From positions 558,001-622,000 of the forward strand of contig NZ_QJJJ01000001.1 in the NCBI RefSeq assembly GCF_003201865.1: a stretch of DNA of 64,000 nt, written 5' to 3'. Origin of the DNA: Methylobacterium sp. B4 (GTDB lineage Bacteria; Pseudomonadota; Alphaproteobacteria; Rhizobiales; Beijerinckiaceae). Shown piece after piece: positions 53,050-64,000 of this stretch (positions are counted from its first letter, which is position 1; the number at the start of each line of letters is the position of its first letter). A program made the position numbers and the translations under genes. Under the pieces are notes generated by a model. That model had not been told where the DNA came from. It did not search any database and worked only from the letters and a program-made list of their open reading frames with translations.

Positions 53050-53910
53050 CTAATTTCGCCGCGATTTCGCCGCATTGTGCGGCGGCGCACCGGCTACGGC
53101 GATCGAGCCCGTCCGGTCGCCCGGCCCCGTGCCTGCCACCGCCTCCGGCTGGCAGGCGCTCGCGCCCGTGGCCATGTCGGCACCGAGATTCGCTGCGACC
53201 TGTCCCGCAAGGGCGATCCGGTCGATGGCGCAGGCCACGGCCTTGGGCTCGGGGGCCTGTCCGAGGATGCCGCAGAGCCAGCCGTCGACGCTGACGGCTT
53301 TCAGGTCGAGGCTGCGGAAACCGGTGCAGCTTCGCCGGCCCTCCCCCGCCAGGGTCGCCTCGACGGTCTCGAAGCTGCCGAGGCGCGTCGCGACGACGCC
53401 GCGCTCGCCCGTGCGGGTCACGGACAGGCCGCGCCCGTCCGCAGCTCGGCGCACCAGGGTGACGAAGAGACTTGGGGCCGCCTCCGTCCGCGCGCCGGCA
53501 TCCGTGGCGGTCACGAGGAGATAGGGGGCCTCGATCGTGTCGAAGGCCCCCTGGCTCACGCTGTCCTCGCGCTGGCCGAGGCCGGCATTCCAGCGGGTGG
53601 GTTCGGCCCGGGGCGCGAGTTCGGCGGCCTCCGCCCGGAGCGTCAGGAGCGGCTCCGTCGCCGCGACGGCCCGGCGCGCGCCCTCCTGCGCCCGCGGCGG
53701 TTCGCGCCAGGCTTGAGGCGGCTCCGGAGCGGCGGCCCGATCCCGGGCGACGAGGGACAGGCCGGCGATCAGTGCCGCGCAAGCGGCGAGCTTGCCCGCG
53801 AGCCGCGCCCGGCGGAACGGGCGAGGCCGGGACAGGGCATGGCGGTCCTCGTCCCTCTCGTGGTCCTCGTCGTGCGAGTGATCCGGGGCGTCGTCCTGTC
53901 GGGGGAGCAT
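53050..53910 (-). CDS. Membrane-anchored or exported hypothetical protein
   Basis: 286 residues. A His/Asp/Arg-rich N-terminus (about 1-38) precedes one hydrophobic segment (GKLAACAALIAGLSLVA) and an Ala/Pro/Arg-rich stretch, then a compact part with APYLLVTATDAG, VVATRLGSFETVEATL and RSCTGFRS...GWLCGILG...AVACAIDRIAL, where three cysteines are spaced as if disulfide bonded outside the membrane. No family recognised; similar proteins are probably restricted to related genera. Confidence 0.6.
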   Translation of the reverse strand: MLPRQDDAPDHSHDEDHERDEDRHALSRPRPFRRARLAGKLAACAALIAGLSLVARDRAAAPEPPQAWREPPRAQEGARRAVAATEPLLTLRAEAAELAPRAEPTRWNAGLGQREDSVSQGAFDTIEAPYLLVTATDAGARTEAAPSLFVTLVRRAADGRGLSVTRTGERGVVATRLGSFETVEATLAGEGRRSCTGFRSLDLKAVSVDGWLCGILGQAPEPKAVACAIDRIALAGQVAANLGADMATGASACQPEAVAGTGPGDRTGSIAVAGAPPHNAAKSRRN

Positions 53911-54259
53911 GCGCAGGCCTTTGTCGGGTCCGCGGGGCCGGGGAGCCCTCGCCGTCGCGCCATCCCTGCCCGATGCGCTCCCACCGACCGGTTGCGGACG
54001 GGCGCCCCGTCCTCCGAATTCTCGGCCGATGGTGAATCGTCGGTTGCCGCCCGTGACCCGGCGACAGCCGGCGCCCCTTGACAGGCGCGCGCGCCGGGCA
54101 TCTTGCTCGCGGCGCCTGAAGAGCCCACCTCGACGACGAATCGGGGCGGGCTCTTCAGCCTATGGGATCTTCCCGAAGATAGGGCCCGCGCGGTGCGTCC
54201 GCCGGCCACGGGAAGAGGCGGGCCGGTTGCAATTCGCCCGCGCAGCGGAGTTTGGTGAG
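53911..54259. other. asd upstream region with an 11-bp inverted repeat
   Basis: 349 bases without a supported gene. It contains perfect 11-bp arms CTGAAGAGCCC (54116-54126) and GGGCTCTTCAG (54148-54158) around 21 bases, about 100 bases before the asd start. No T-run follows, so it is more likely an operator or leader structure than a terminator. Confidence 0.5.
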
Positions 54260-55294
54260 ATGGGTTACAAGGTCGCCGTCGTCGGAGCCACGGGCAATGT
54301 GGGCCGCGAGATGCTCGACATTCTGGCCGAGCGCGCCTTTCCGGCCGACGAGGTCGTTGCGCTCGCCTCGCGCCGCAGCCAGGGGCAGGAAGTCTCTTTC
54401 GGCGACAAGATTCTCAAGGTCAAAGTCCTCGACACCTACGACTTCTCCGACACCGACATCTGCCTGATGTCGGCGGGTGGCGACGCGTCGAAGGAGTGGA
54501 GCCCGCGCATCGGCCAGCAGGGTTGCGTCGTGATTGATAACTCGTCGGCCTTCCGCTACGACGCCGACGTGCCGCTGATCGTGCCCGAGGTGAACGCCGA
54601 TGCGGTGGTGGGTTTCACCAAGCGCAACATCATCGCCAACCCGAACTGCTCGACCGCGCAGCTCGTCGTGGCGCTGAAGCCGCTCCACGAGGCGGCCACC
54701 ATCAAGCGCGTCGTGGTCTCGACCTACCAATCCGTCTCCGGCGCGGGCAAGGATGCCATGGACGAGCTGTTCAGCCAAACGCGCGCAGTATTCACCGCAG
54801 GTGAAGTGGTTACAAAAAAATTCACCAAGCGCATCGCCTTCAACGTCATCCCGCACATCGATGTGTTCATGGAGGACGGCTACACGAAGGAAGAGTGGAA
54901 GATGGTCGCCGAGACCAAGAAGATGCTCGATCCCAAGATCAAGCTCACGGCGACCGCGGTGCGGGTGCCGGTCTTCATCGGCCATGCCGAGGCGGTGAAC
55001 GTCGAGTTCGAGCGCCCGCTCTCCCCCGAGCAGGCCACGGAGATCCTGCGCGCCGCGCCCGGCGTGCTGGTGATCGATAAGCGCGAGAACGGCGGCTACA
55101 TGACCCCGCACGAGGCGGCGGGCGAGGACGCCACCTACATCTCCCGCATGCGCGAGGACGCCACGGTCGAGAACGGCCTGAACTTCTGGTGCGTCTCGGA
55201 CAACCTTCGCAAGGGCGCGGCCCTCAACGCGGTGCAGATCGCCGAGGTGCTGGTGAACCGCAAGCTGCTGAACAAGGCCAAGCGGGCGGCCTGA
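54260..55294 (+). CDS. asd: Aspartate-semialdehyde dehydrogenase
   Basis: Reduces aspartyl phosphate to the semialdehyde for lysine/diaminopimelate, threonine and methionine. 344 residues from ATG 54260. NADP-binding VAVVGATGNVGREML opens the protein; the active-site cysteine is Cys130 in NPNCSTAQ, and YQSVSGAGKDAMDEL and the substrate-binding VRVPVFIGHAEAVNVEF are present. It is monocistronic, with a terminator behind it. Confidence 0.96.
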   Translation: MGYKVAVVGATGNVGREMLDILAERAFPADEVVALASRRSQGQEVSFGDKILKVKVLDTYDFSDTDICLMSAGGDASKEWSPRIGQQGCVVIDNSSAFRYDADVPLIVPEVNADAVVGFTKRNIIANPNCSTAQLVVALKPLHEAATIKRVVVSTYQSVSGAGKDAMDELFSQTRAVFTAGEVVTKKFTKRIAFNVIPHIDVFMEDGYTKEEWKMVAETKKMLDPKIKLTATAVRVPVFIGHAEAVNVEFERPLSPEQATEILRAAPGVLVIDKRENGGYMTPHEAAGEDATYISRMREDATVENGLNFWCVSDNLRKGAALNAVQIAEVLVNRKLLNKAKRAA

Positions 55295-55326
55295 TCCTCA
55301 AGCCCTCCATTGATGACGTCGCGAAG

Positions 55327-55354
55327 CGCCGCCCCTCGGGGCGGCGTTGTCGTT
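55327..55354 (+). terminator. Intrinsic terminator after asd
   Basis: Perfect 9-bp stem CGCCGCCCC / GGGGCGGCG with a 2-base gap between the arms (so the inner pairs open to form the loop), followed by TTGTCGTTT, 32 bases after the stop. Confidence 0.7.
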
Positions 55355-55518
55355 TGGGTGACCAGGAGCGCTGGGAACGAAGCGAGGCAATTATAAGATA
55401 AAAATCTTAAAAAAGGGGCTCTAGTCGTAATGTGCATATCTTCCTGTGTTGGGGCAGGAGGATCAAGGCATAAACCGGCGCGGGAGTCGCCGCACCGAGG
55501 TCGCGGCCATACGGGGGT

Positions 55519-56513
55519 TTGTTGGCAGGGGCGGCGCTTGATCTCGGGGCGGTCCGGCTCGAACGGACCCTGCGACGCAAATCTTCGGAGGATCGGCCGC
55601 GGGCGCCCGCGGGCCAGCCAGATGGCGGGCAATGGGTTCCGTCGGGCGGCGGCGTCCAGGGTGTCAGCGAGCGATCCAACGACACCGACGGCGATGTCGC
55701 TCACCGCGAGCAGACGGTTTTGGACGACGGGACGCGCGTCCTCTCGCTACGCATTCGGGCCGGTCGGCGCGACTACGACGCGCAGGACATCGTCACGGCG
55801 CCGGACGGCCAAAGCCGGATCTTCGAGACCTCGGGGCTGACGCAGACGATCCGTGACGGCGAGACCGGGGCGGTGCTCGGGCGCAGCACTGTCACGGCTG
55901 CCGGCGCGGAGCCGGAGGCCTTCGCGCAACCGGCGTTCCTACCTGCGGCGCCGGTTGCGATTGCCACGGTCGAACTCGCCCTCGCCCTTTATGCCGTTCG
56001 GTCTGGACAAAACGACCCGTACAGCAGGACCGTGCTTGGTCTGTCGGCTCAAGAGTTCTTGCCGAACCCGCAGGGTATCACCGCTCCCGCGATCTGGATC
56101 GGGCCCATCAGTCAGTCAGCCCTCGGTGCCGCCTGCCAACGCAACGGTCAGGTCGAGGCCATACCAACCAAATTGCACGCCAAGTTCGTGCCAGTGGTTT
56201 GTACAGAACCGCGCAATCCTATGCGAACAGAGTTCATTTCGAAATCGATCAGCATGTCAAAGCATTAGGCGATCCAAATTTCAAATCTGAAATTTCGTTC
56301 GCTGCTGGGCCACGGTTAGCAACATATGGGGAGCCGGGGTCGGTTCGGTTGGATTTGCTGAAGAGAAGCGTCCCTCAGACGACCTGCATCTACGATTACA
56401 AGACAGGCAACGCTAAGCTCACTCTGGAGCGTGCCCGTACCCCTGCAACCATGGCGAATAAGCATTTCCCTGGTACGATTCGGACTATTGTAACGCAGGT
56501 GAAGCCGCGCTAA
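55519..56513 (+). pseudogene. Decayed toxin-like gene with C-terminal PD-(D/E)xK-like module
   Basis: Two overlapping frames together look like one broken gene. Frame A (55519-56268, TTG start, no better start) holds RAPAGQPDGGQWVPSGGG, a linker motif often seen in large alphaproteobacterial proteins with exchangeable C-terminal ends. Frame B (56199-56513) holds YRTAQSYANRVHFEIDQHV, then GEPGSVRLDLL and CIYDYKTG, a D...DxK arrangement as in PD-(D/E)xK nucleases. A -1 type shift near 56150-56200 would join them, and the N-terminus appears missing. Base composition becomes AT-richer towards the 3' end. The nuclease idea is inference; the break could also be a sequencing error. Confidence 0.55.
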
Positions 56514-56686
56514 TGACGACCGCTCGACAGGTCCGAATGCTTGTTCGCTCACTTCTGGAGCGAAATCCTGATCTTAGGCTTGTCAACAGTCACGCGCTCC
56601 GGCTGATGCCGGCCCATCAGGTCGCAAGGGAAATCTGGATTGATTGGACTTCGTCTGCTCTCACTTCACCCCATAATGGACCTTAA
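56513..56686 (+). CDS. Short ORF coupled to the toxin-like remnant
   Basis: 57 residues, starting in TAATG where its ATG shares a base with the preceding stop. The product (MTTARQVRMLVRSLLERN, then RLMPAHQVAREIWIDWTS) ends abruptly after SPHNGP and looks like the first part of a longer protein. In toxin loci the next coupled gene usually encodes immunity, so this may be a truncated immunity gene; nothing in its sequence proves it. Confidence 0.4.
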   Translation: MTTARQVRMLVRSLLERNPDLRLVNSHALRLMPAHQVAREIWIDWTSSALTSPHNGP

Positions 56687-56940
56687 GCCCTCTCTTCCTT
56701 CCGCATGTTAAGGCATCCACACATACTGGCTTCTGTTTGGAATATATCTATCGGTCGGTTGCCATTTATGGGCAGGGAAGAAATTGGCGTTGAGACGACT
56801 CGGAGATGACGGAGGATTTTCTGACAAAGACTGAAAGTTAGTCAGACTTCTCCGAAGCATTGATATGTGGCACGCCTGTCGCCCTCTGACCGAAGCAGCT
56901 ATGGAATACACTTGGGGAATAGATTTTTCGAAAATCTTTT
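56687..56940. other. AT-richer stretch without a supported gene
   Basis: 254 bases of clearly lower GC than the rest of the window, with stops in all forward frames. It separates two gene remnants and is likely debris of the same decayed insertion. No terminal repeats or integrase were seen. Confidence 0.45.
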
Positions 56941-57204
56941 TATGATATTGCGCCGGGAAATCTCAATCTGGCGCTCTGCTGGTGGCAGCAGGTCGAAGCG
57001 TTGCCTGAATTGCATTATATTCATCAAGATAAGTTCTGGCGAAGGTGGAGGCTGCGCATCCTCTCCTTGCGCAAGCCGCTGATGGACGACGACCGTGTGG
57101 CACTTGCCGCGATCCTGCATCGGTGGGAGCGTGAGAACGTGGCCGGCACCACGGCCGAGGCGAATTGGGAGCCGGTCCCTCTTCCGCTGGAGGAGATGGG
57201 CTGA
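56941..57204 (+). pseudogene. 5'-truncated coding remnant
   Basis: A frame open from 56923, whose first possible start is TTG 57001, encodes GNLNLALCWWQQVEALPELH and then LSLRKPLMDDDRVALAAILHRWER and NVAGTTAEANWEPVPLPLEEMG. Its GC and codon use return to the genome norm, but there is no ATG or GTG start and no ribosome-binding site, so it is probably the 3' end of a lost gene. Family not recognised. It converges on the acetyltransferase gene, 30 bases between stops. Confidence 0.45.
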
Positions 57205-57234
57205 GCGGTCGCATCGTCGATGCGGCGGAGTCGG

Positions 57235-57888
57235 TCAGCCCTCTCGCGCCACCGCTTCCAGCGCCCCCACATCCCCGCCGCCGATCAGCGTCAGATGCGC
57301 GCTGATGCGCTCCACGGGCCAGTCCCACCACGCGATCCGCCGGAGCCGGGCCGCGTCGTCCTCCGAGAAGCGGCGGCGTATCACCCGGGCCGGATTGCCG
57401 GCCACGATGGCGTAGGGCGGCACGTCGACGCTGACCACCGCATGCGCGGCCACCACGGCCCCATCGCCGACCGTGACGCCCGGCAGGATCGTGCTGCGGA
57501 AGCCGAGCCAGACATCGTTGCCGATGATCATGTCGCCCCGGTTCGGAAAGTCCAACTCGCCCTCGAACCGACCGGTCCAGTCGCCGCCGAAGATCGGGAA
57601 GGGATAGGTCGAGAGGCCGTCGAGCCGATGGTTGCCGCCGTTCATCAGGAAGCGCGTGCCCGCGGCGATGGCGCAGAACTTCCCGATGATCAGCCGGTCG
57701 CCGATGAAGGGGAAGTGGTAGAGAATCGCATCGAGAAAGGCCCGCGGGCCGGCCGGATCGTCGTAGTAGCTGTAGGCGCCGACCTCGACGTTCTCCGGCA
57801 GGTCGAGATTGCGGATGAAGGTGACCCGCTCCTGCCCCGGCATCGGGTGCAGCGCGTCGGGATCGGGTCCGATGGCGTTTTTCGGCAT
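57235..57888 (-). CDS. CatB/Vat-like hexapeptide-repeat acetyltransferase
   Basis: Xenobiotic-type O-acetyltransferase of the left-handed beta-helix family. 217 residues from ATG 57888 with AGGAAGAG upstream; longer frame to 58038 is not family-like. Visible: VEVGAYSYYDDP, LIIGKFCAIAAGTRFLMNGG, the catalytic His in GGNHRLDGLSTYPF, and hexapeptide turns IIGNDVWLGFRSTILPGV and AIVAGNPARVIRRRF. These match type B chloramphenicol and streptogramin acetyltransferases, but many chromosomal members act on other substrates, so resistance should not be assumed. Confidence 0.88.
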   Translation of the reverse strand: MPKNAIGPDPDALHPMPGQERVTFIRNLDLPENVEVGAYSYYDDPAGPRAFLDAILYHFPFIGDRLIIGKFCAIAAGTRFLMNGGNHRLDGLSTYPFPIFGGDWTGRFEGELDFPNRGDMIIGNDVWLGFRSTILPGVTVGDGAVVAAHAVVSVDVPPYAIVAGNPARVIRRRFSEDDAARLRRIAWWDWPVERISAHLTLIGGGDVGALEAVAREG

Positions 57889-58059
57889 GGCTCTCTTCCT
57901 CGCAGGCTTGCCGCCTCGCGTCGTTCGATCAGCACCGGGCACCCCGTTTGCAGCCACCCGTGGCGGGTTTGGGACGCAGGATGGCGCGCGGAAGCGCTTG
58001 AATTCGCCGCGCGCCGGGGTTAAGTCACGGCTCAACATTTCTGGTGCAGTCGATAGGCT

Positions 58060-58109
58060 GCTTGCGGGAGTGGGCCCCCCGGGGTCCGCTCTTTTTTATT
58101 TCCGCAAGC
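58060..58109 (+). promoter_or_regulatory. Nested terminator-like hairpin in the rimP-nusA-infB leader
   Basis: An inner GC stem (about GGGCCCC with GGGGTCC, 58072-58087) is followed by a T6 run (58092-58097). Both are enclosed by perfect 8-bp arms GCTTGCGG (58060-58067) and CCGCAAGC (58102-58109). There is no plus-strand gene upstream that it could end, and rimP starts 61 bases downstream, so it may be an attenuator for the operon; NusA control is inference. Confidence 0.55.
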
Positions 58110-58169
58110 GCTTCCTGAACCGGATTTGCCAAGCTTAACCCCCGATCGAGACTTTCGGAAAACGACAGC

Positions 58170-58925
58170 ATGGCGGAGCCCACCGAGAAGCGTCTTGTCA
58201 GCGAGACCGGCGTCGCCGCGCGCGTCGCCCAGATCGTCGAGGGACCGATCGAGGGACTCGGCTTCCGCCTTGTGCGGGTGAAGATCTCGAACACGAACGG
58301 CTGCACTCTGCAGATCATGGCCGAACGGCCCGACGGCACGATGGGCGTCGACGAGTGCGAGGCGGTCAGCCGCGCGATCTCGCCCATTCTCGATCTCGAG
58401 GACCCGGTCGGCGGCGCCTACTACCTCGAAGTCTCCTCGCCCGGCATCGACCGCCCTCTGGTGCGGGTCTCCGATTTCGAGCGTTGGGCCGGCTACGAGG
58501 CCAAGGTGGAGCTTGCCGTGCCGATGGACGGGCGCAAGCGCTTCCGCGGCATCCTGGGCGTGCCGAGCCCGGACGGCGCCACGGTGCCGATCGACCTGCC
58601 CGACGTGAAGCCCGGCCTGCCGAGCCGCATCGACGTGCCGCTGCGCGATCTCGGCGAGGCGCATCTCGTGCTCACCGACGAGCTGATCCGCGAATCGCTG
58701 CGCCGGGGTTCCGCCCCGCCGCAGGACGGCGACGGCGTGGACGAGGAAGACGGCGATGAGGCGGAGGACGAGGCACCTCAGATCCGCTTCATCCCTCAAC
58801 CGAAGCGGCCCAAGCCCAAGGGGGCCGGCAAGGCGGACAAGCCGGTGAAGGCGAAGAAGCCCAAGCCCGGCGGCGGCATCGTCACCAAGGCCGCCCGCCT
58901 CAAGAACCGCGACACCCTGCACTGA
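58170..58925 (+). CDS. rimP: Ribosome maturation factor RimP
   Basis: Assists late 30S subunit assembly. 251 residues: the N-terminal domain ([38 protein letters not shown]) and [13 protein letters not shown] are RimP signatures. A C-terminal tail from about 185 is first acidic ([17 protein letters not shown]) and then Lys/Pro-rich, longer than in enterobacteria and typical of alphaproteobacteria. First gene of rimP-nusA-ylxR-infB. Confidence 0.95.
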   Translation: MAEPTEKRLVSETGVAARVAQIVEGPIEGLGFRLVRVKISNTNGCTLQIMAERPDGTMGVDECEAVSRAISPILDLEDPVGGAYYLEVSSPGIDRPLVRVSDFERWAGYEAKVELAVPMDGRKRFRGILGVPSPDGATVPIDLPDVKPGLPSRIDVPLRDLGEAHLVLTDELIRESLRRGSAPPQDGDGVDEEDGDEAEDEAPQIRFIPQPKRPKPKGAGKADKPVKAKKPKPGGGIVTKAARLKNRDTLH

Positions 58926-59038
58926 CCCCGGCGAAATCTCCCGAATGGCCGCATCGGCTTTTTCGGAGAGAGGCCAGGACACCCGGACACGAACCCGCTT
59001 CCGCAGCGGAAGGCACGACCGAAAGAAGGATCAGAACC

Positions 59039-60703
59039 ATGGCCGTCGTCAGCGCCAACCGGCTCGAACTCCTGCAGATCGCCGACGCGGTGGCCCGCGA
59101 GAAGGTGATCGACCGCCAGATCGTCATCGAGGCGATGGAAGAGGCGATCGCCAAGGCCGCCCGCTCCCGCTACGGCGCCGAGACCGACGTCCACGCCGAG
59201 ATCGACCCCAAGAGCGGGGCGCTGCGCCTGTCGCGCCACCTGCTGGTGGTCGATCAGGTCGAGAACGACGCCCGCGAGATCACGCTGGCCCAGGCCCAGC
59301 GCTACAATCCCGGCGCGCTGGTCGGCGACGTGATCTCCGACACCCTGCCGCCCTTCGATTTCGGCCGCGTCGCCGCCCAGTCGGCCAAGCAGGTCATCGT
59401 GCAGAAGGTGCGCGACGCCGAGCGCGCCCGCCAGTACGAGGAGTACAAGGACCGCATCGGCGAAATCCTCAACGGCGTGGTCAAGCGCGTCGAGTACGGC
59501 AACGTCATCGTCGATCTCGGCCGCGGCGAGGGCATCGTGCGGCGCGACGAGATGATCCCGCGCGAGACCTTCCGTCCCGGCGACCGTATCCGCTCCTATC
59601 TGTTCGACGTGCGCTCCGAGGTGCGTGGGCCGCAGATCTTCCTCAGCCGCTCGCACCCGCAATTCATGGCCAAGCTGTTCGGCCAGGAAGTGCCCGAAAT
59701 CTACGACGGCATCGTCGAGGTGAAGGCGGTCGCTCGCGACCCGGGCTCCCGCGCCAAGATCGCGGTGATCTCCCGCGATTCCTCGATCGACCCGGTCGGC
59801 GCCTGCGTCGGCATGCGCGGCTCCCGCGTTCAGGCGGTGGTCGGCGAGCTGCAGGGCGAGAAGATCGACATCATCCCGTGGTCGGAGGATCAGGCCACCT
59901 TCATCGTCAACGCGCTGCAGCCGGCCGAGGTCGTCAAGGTGGTGCTCGACGAGGAGGCCGACCGCATCGAGGTCGTGGTTCCCGACGACCAGCTCTCGCT
60001 CGCCATCGGCCGCCGCGGACAGAACGTACGGCTGGCCTCGCAGCTCACCGGGTGGGATATCGACATCCTGACCGAGGCCGAGGAATCCGAGCGTCGCCAG
60101 AAGGAATTCGCCGAGCGCACCCAGTCCTTCATGGAAGCGCTCGACGTGGACGAGACCGTCGGCCAGCTGCTCGCGGCGGAAGGTTTCCGCAACGTGGAAG
60201 AGATCGCCTACGTCGACGTGGCCGAGCTCTCCGGCATCCAGGGCCTCGACGAGGAGACCGGTGCCGAGATCCAGGCCCGCGCCCAGGACTACCTCGCCCG
60301 CATCGAGCAGGAGCAGGACGACCGCCGCCGCGAACTCGGCGTCGAGGACGAGCTGCGCGAGATCGACGGCATCACCACCGCCATGATGGTGGCTCTGGGC
60401 GAGAACGAGGTGAAGTCGGTCGAGGATCTCGCCGGCTGCGCCACCGACGACCTCGTCGGCTACACGGAAGGCCGCGGCCCCGAGGCCGTGCGCCACGCGG
60501 GCTATCTCGACGGCTTCGAGCTGTCGCGGGCCGAGGCCGAGGCCCTGATCATGGCCGCCCGCCTGAAGGCCGGCTGGATCGACTCCCTGCCCGAGACGGA
60601 GAGCGAGGGCGAGGCTGACGGAGAGACGGAGGGCGAGCCCGCCGAGGATGGTGCGGAAGGCGAGGCCACCGAGCAGGCTGCAGCCGAGCCGCAGCAGGCC
60701 TGA
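59039..60703 (+). CDS. nusA: Transcription termination/antitermination protein NusA
   Basis: RNA polymerase-binding factor for pausing, termination and antitermination. 554 residues: N-terminal domain (about 1-130), S1 domain with [22 protein letters not shown]1/KH2 with [24 protein letters not shown] and [23 protein letters not shown], then two helical C-terminal repeats from about 360 and a Glu-rich tail. The leader of the operon carries a terminator-like hairpin that NusA might act on. Confidence 0.97.
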   Translation: MAVVSANRLELLQIADAVAREKVIDRQIVIEAMEEAIAKAARSRYGAETDVHAEIDPKSGALRLSRHLLVVDQVENDAREITLAQAQRYNPGALVGDVISDTLPPFDFGRVAAQSAKQVIVQKVRDAERARQYEEYKDRIGEILNGVVKRVEYGNVIVDLGRGEGIVRRDEMIPRETFRPGDRIRSYLFDVRSEVRGPQIFLSRSHPQFMAKLFGQEVPEIYDGIVEVKAVARDPGSRAKIAVISRDSSIDPVGACVGMRGSRVQAVVGELQGEKIDIIPWSEDQATFIVNALQPAEVVKVVLDEEADRIEVVVPDDQLSLAIGRRGQNVRLASQLTGWDIDILTEAEESERRQKEFAERTQSFMEALDVDETVGQLLAAEGFRNVEEIAYVDVAELSGIQGLDEETGAEIQARAQDYLARIEQEQDDRRRELGVEDELREIDGITTAMMVALGENEVKSVEDLAGCATDDLVGYTEGRGPEAVRHAGYLDGFELSRAEAEALIMAARLKAGWIDSLPETESEGEADGETEGEPAEDGAEGEATEQAAAEPQQA

Positions 60704-60732
60704 GCCCGTCACCGGAAGCGACGAGGCAGGAT

Positions 60733-61464
60733 ATGATCGCGCAGGGCGAGACGGCCGAGGACGGCCCGATTCTCGACCGTGGCCCCGGCCGCGGACGGGA
60801 GCCCGTGCGCACCTGCATCGTCACCCGCAAGGCGCAGTCGCCGGCCGCGATGATCCGCTTCGTGCTGGGTCCCGACGGCACGGTCGTGCCGGACCTGCGC
60901 GCCCGGCTGCCGGGCCGCGGCGCCTGGGTCACCGCTACCCGCGAGGCGGTCGAGGCGGCGGTGAAGCGACGCGCCTTCAACCGCGCCTTCAAGTCCGGCG
61001 ACGCGACGATGCCGCCCGATCTCGTCGCTCAGGTCGCCGACGGTCTGCGCACGGAGCTGCGCCAGTCGCTGGCGCTTGCCAACAAGGCCGGCTGCGTCGT
61101 GACGGGCTTCGGCAAGGTCGAGTCGGCCGTTCTCGGCGCGGAGGGCGTCAAGGCCCTCCTTCACGCCAGCGATGCCAGCCCCGACGGCCGTCGCAAGCTC
61201 GGCGCCGCCTTGCGGCGGCGCTACGGCGATGCCATATCTGTTATTCCCGTGATCGATGACCTGTCCAACGCCGAATTGGACATGGCCTTGGGGCGGGATC
61301 ATGTGATACACGCTGCCCTCATCGCGGGAGCCGGCACAACCGGCTATCTCGCGCGTTGGCGTCGGTTCCGCACCTTCGAGGGTATGGCGTCGGCGTCCGA
61401 GGAGGACGCCCCGCTCGATGCTGGCGCGACCGCCTTCGATTTGCACGACGACGACATGAAATGA
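60733..61464 (+). CDS. YlxR-family RNA-binding protein with L7Ae-like C-terminal domain
   Basis: 243 residues. The N-terminal YlxR (DUF448) domain has RTCIVTRKAQSPAAMIRFVLG and LPGRGAWVTATREAV. About residues 95-200 resemble an L7Ae/L30e fold (LANKAGCVVTGFGKVESAV, ALLHASDASPDGRRK). The combination between nusA and infB is common in alphaproteobacteria; it probably binds RNA or polymerase. The start at 60733 lies 29 bases after nusA. Confidence 0.9.
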   Translation: MIAQGETAEDGPILDRGPGRGREPVRTCIVTRKAQSPAAMIRFVLGPDGTVVPDLRARLPGRGAWVTATREAVEAAVKRRAFNRAFKSGDATMPPDLVAQVADGLRTELRQSLALANKAGCVVTGFGKVESAVLGAEGVKALLHASDASPDGRRKLGAALRRRYGDAISVIPVIDDLSNAELDMALGRDHVIHAALIAGAGTTGYLARWRRFRTFEGMASASEEDAPLDAGATAFDLHDDDMK

Positions 61465-61528
61465 TCATCGGCCGGGCATGCCCGCCGCCGGCCGACGGGA
61501 CGATGGAAGCCCTCAGGGTTCAGACTGA

Positions 61529-64000
<2,472 letters not shown>

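Noticed and set aside
55135..55704. Minus-strand frame across the asd 3' end and terminator
   Set aside because: It overlaps asd and its terminator, lacks a ribosome-binding site and has no recognisable motif.
57235..57888. Calling the hexapeptide acetyltransferase a chloramphenicol resistance gene
   Set aside because: Family motifs are clear, but chromosomal CatB-like enzymes often have other substrates and there is no mobile context.

Overview
The window is GC-rich (roughly 70%) alphaproteobacterial DNA. A serine-cycle-type glycerate kinase, a complete puf/bch/crt photosynthesis block, a GlgE-type glycogen/trehalose cluster and the rimP-nusA-ylxR-infB order together point to a pink-pigmented facultative methylotroph of the Methylobacterium/Methylorubrum group (genus is inference; alphaproteobacterial origin is secure). 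Most of the DNA is chromosomal core with tight gene packing. One AT-richer, decayed patch lies at about 55.3-57.2 kb.

Layout. 1-4.7 kb: glycerate kinase (cut by the left edge), a secreted DUF1036 protein, an RluA-family pseudouridine synthase, ftsY and yciB. 4.7-18.3 kb: photosynthesis genes. crtD-crtC run leftward from a shared control region, and crtE-crtF then bchC-bchX-bchY-bchZ-pufQ-pufB-pufA-pufL-pufM-pufC run rightward. Two TGT-N12-ACA palindromes (7130-7147 and 9249-9266) match the PpsR/CrtJ operator and sit at the crtD/crtE divergence and in front of bchC. The block makes carotenoids (GGPP, CrtD/CrtC/CrtF tailoring), the last bacteriochlorophyll steps (BchXYZ, BchC), and the LH1/reaction-centre/cytochrome complex. 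It ends at a strong terminator after pufC. 18.7-30.5 kb: an orphan type I secretion ABC transporter/adaptor pair, rpmJ, a TPR protein and an alpha/beta hydrolase, pyruvate kinase, an Omp25-like porin, dapF-mtaB, an exported GyrI-like-domain protein, and an endonuclease III-like glycosylase.

30.5-48.7 kb: a spore-photoproduct-lyase-like radical SAM protein, two small proteins, then a leftward carbohydrate cluster in transcription order treZ, malQ-treY (fusion), amylase-glgE (fusion), treS-maltokinase (fusion), glgB. It encodes both TreYZ release of trehalose from glucan and the TreS/maltokinase/GlgE/GlgB route from trehalose back to branched glucan, so it can cycle carbon between trehalose and glycogen-like polymer.

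48.9-55.3 kb: a DUF2852 protein, a TetR regulator, a CobW-family metallochaperone behind a 37-bp palindrome that encloses a Zur-like core, a small companion protein, speG, two secreted hypotheticals and asd. 55.4-57.2 kb: remains of a toxin-like gene with a C-terminal PD-(D/E)xK-like module, a short coupled ORF, and another truncated coding remnant. 57.2-64 kb: a CatB-like hexapeptide acetyltransferase and the rimP-nusA-ylxR-infB operon, whose leader holds a terminator-like hairpin nested in a larger stem; infB runs off the right edge.

All gene names rest on recognising protein motifs and gene order by eye. No database search was run.
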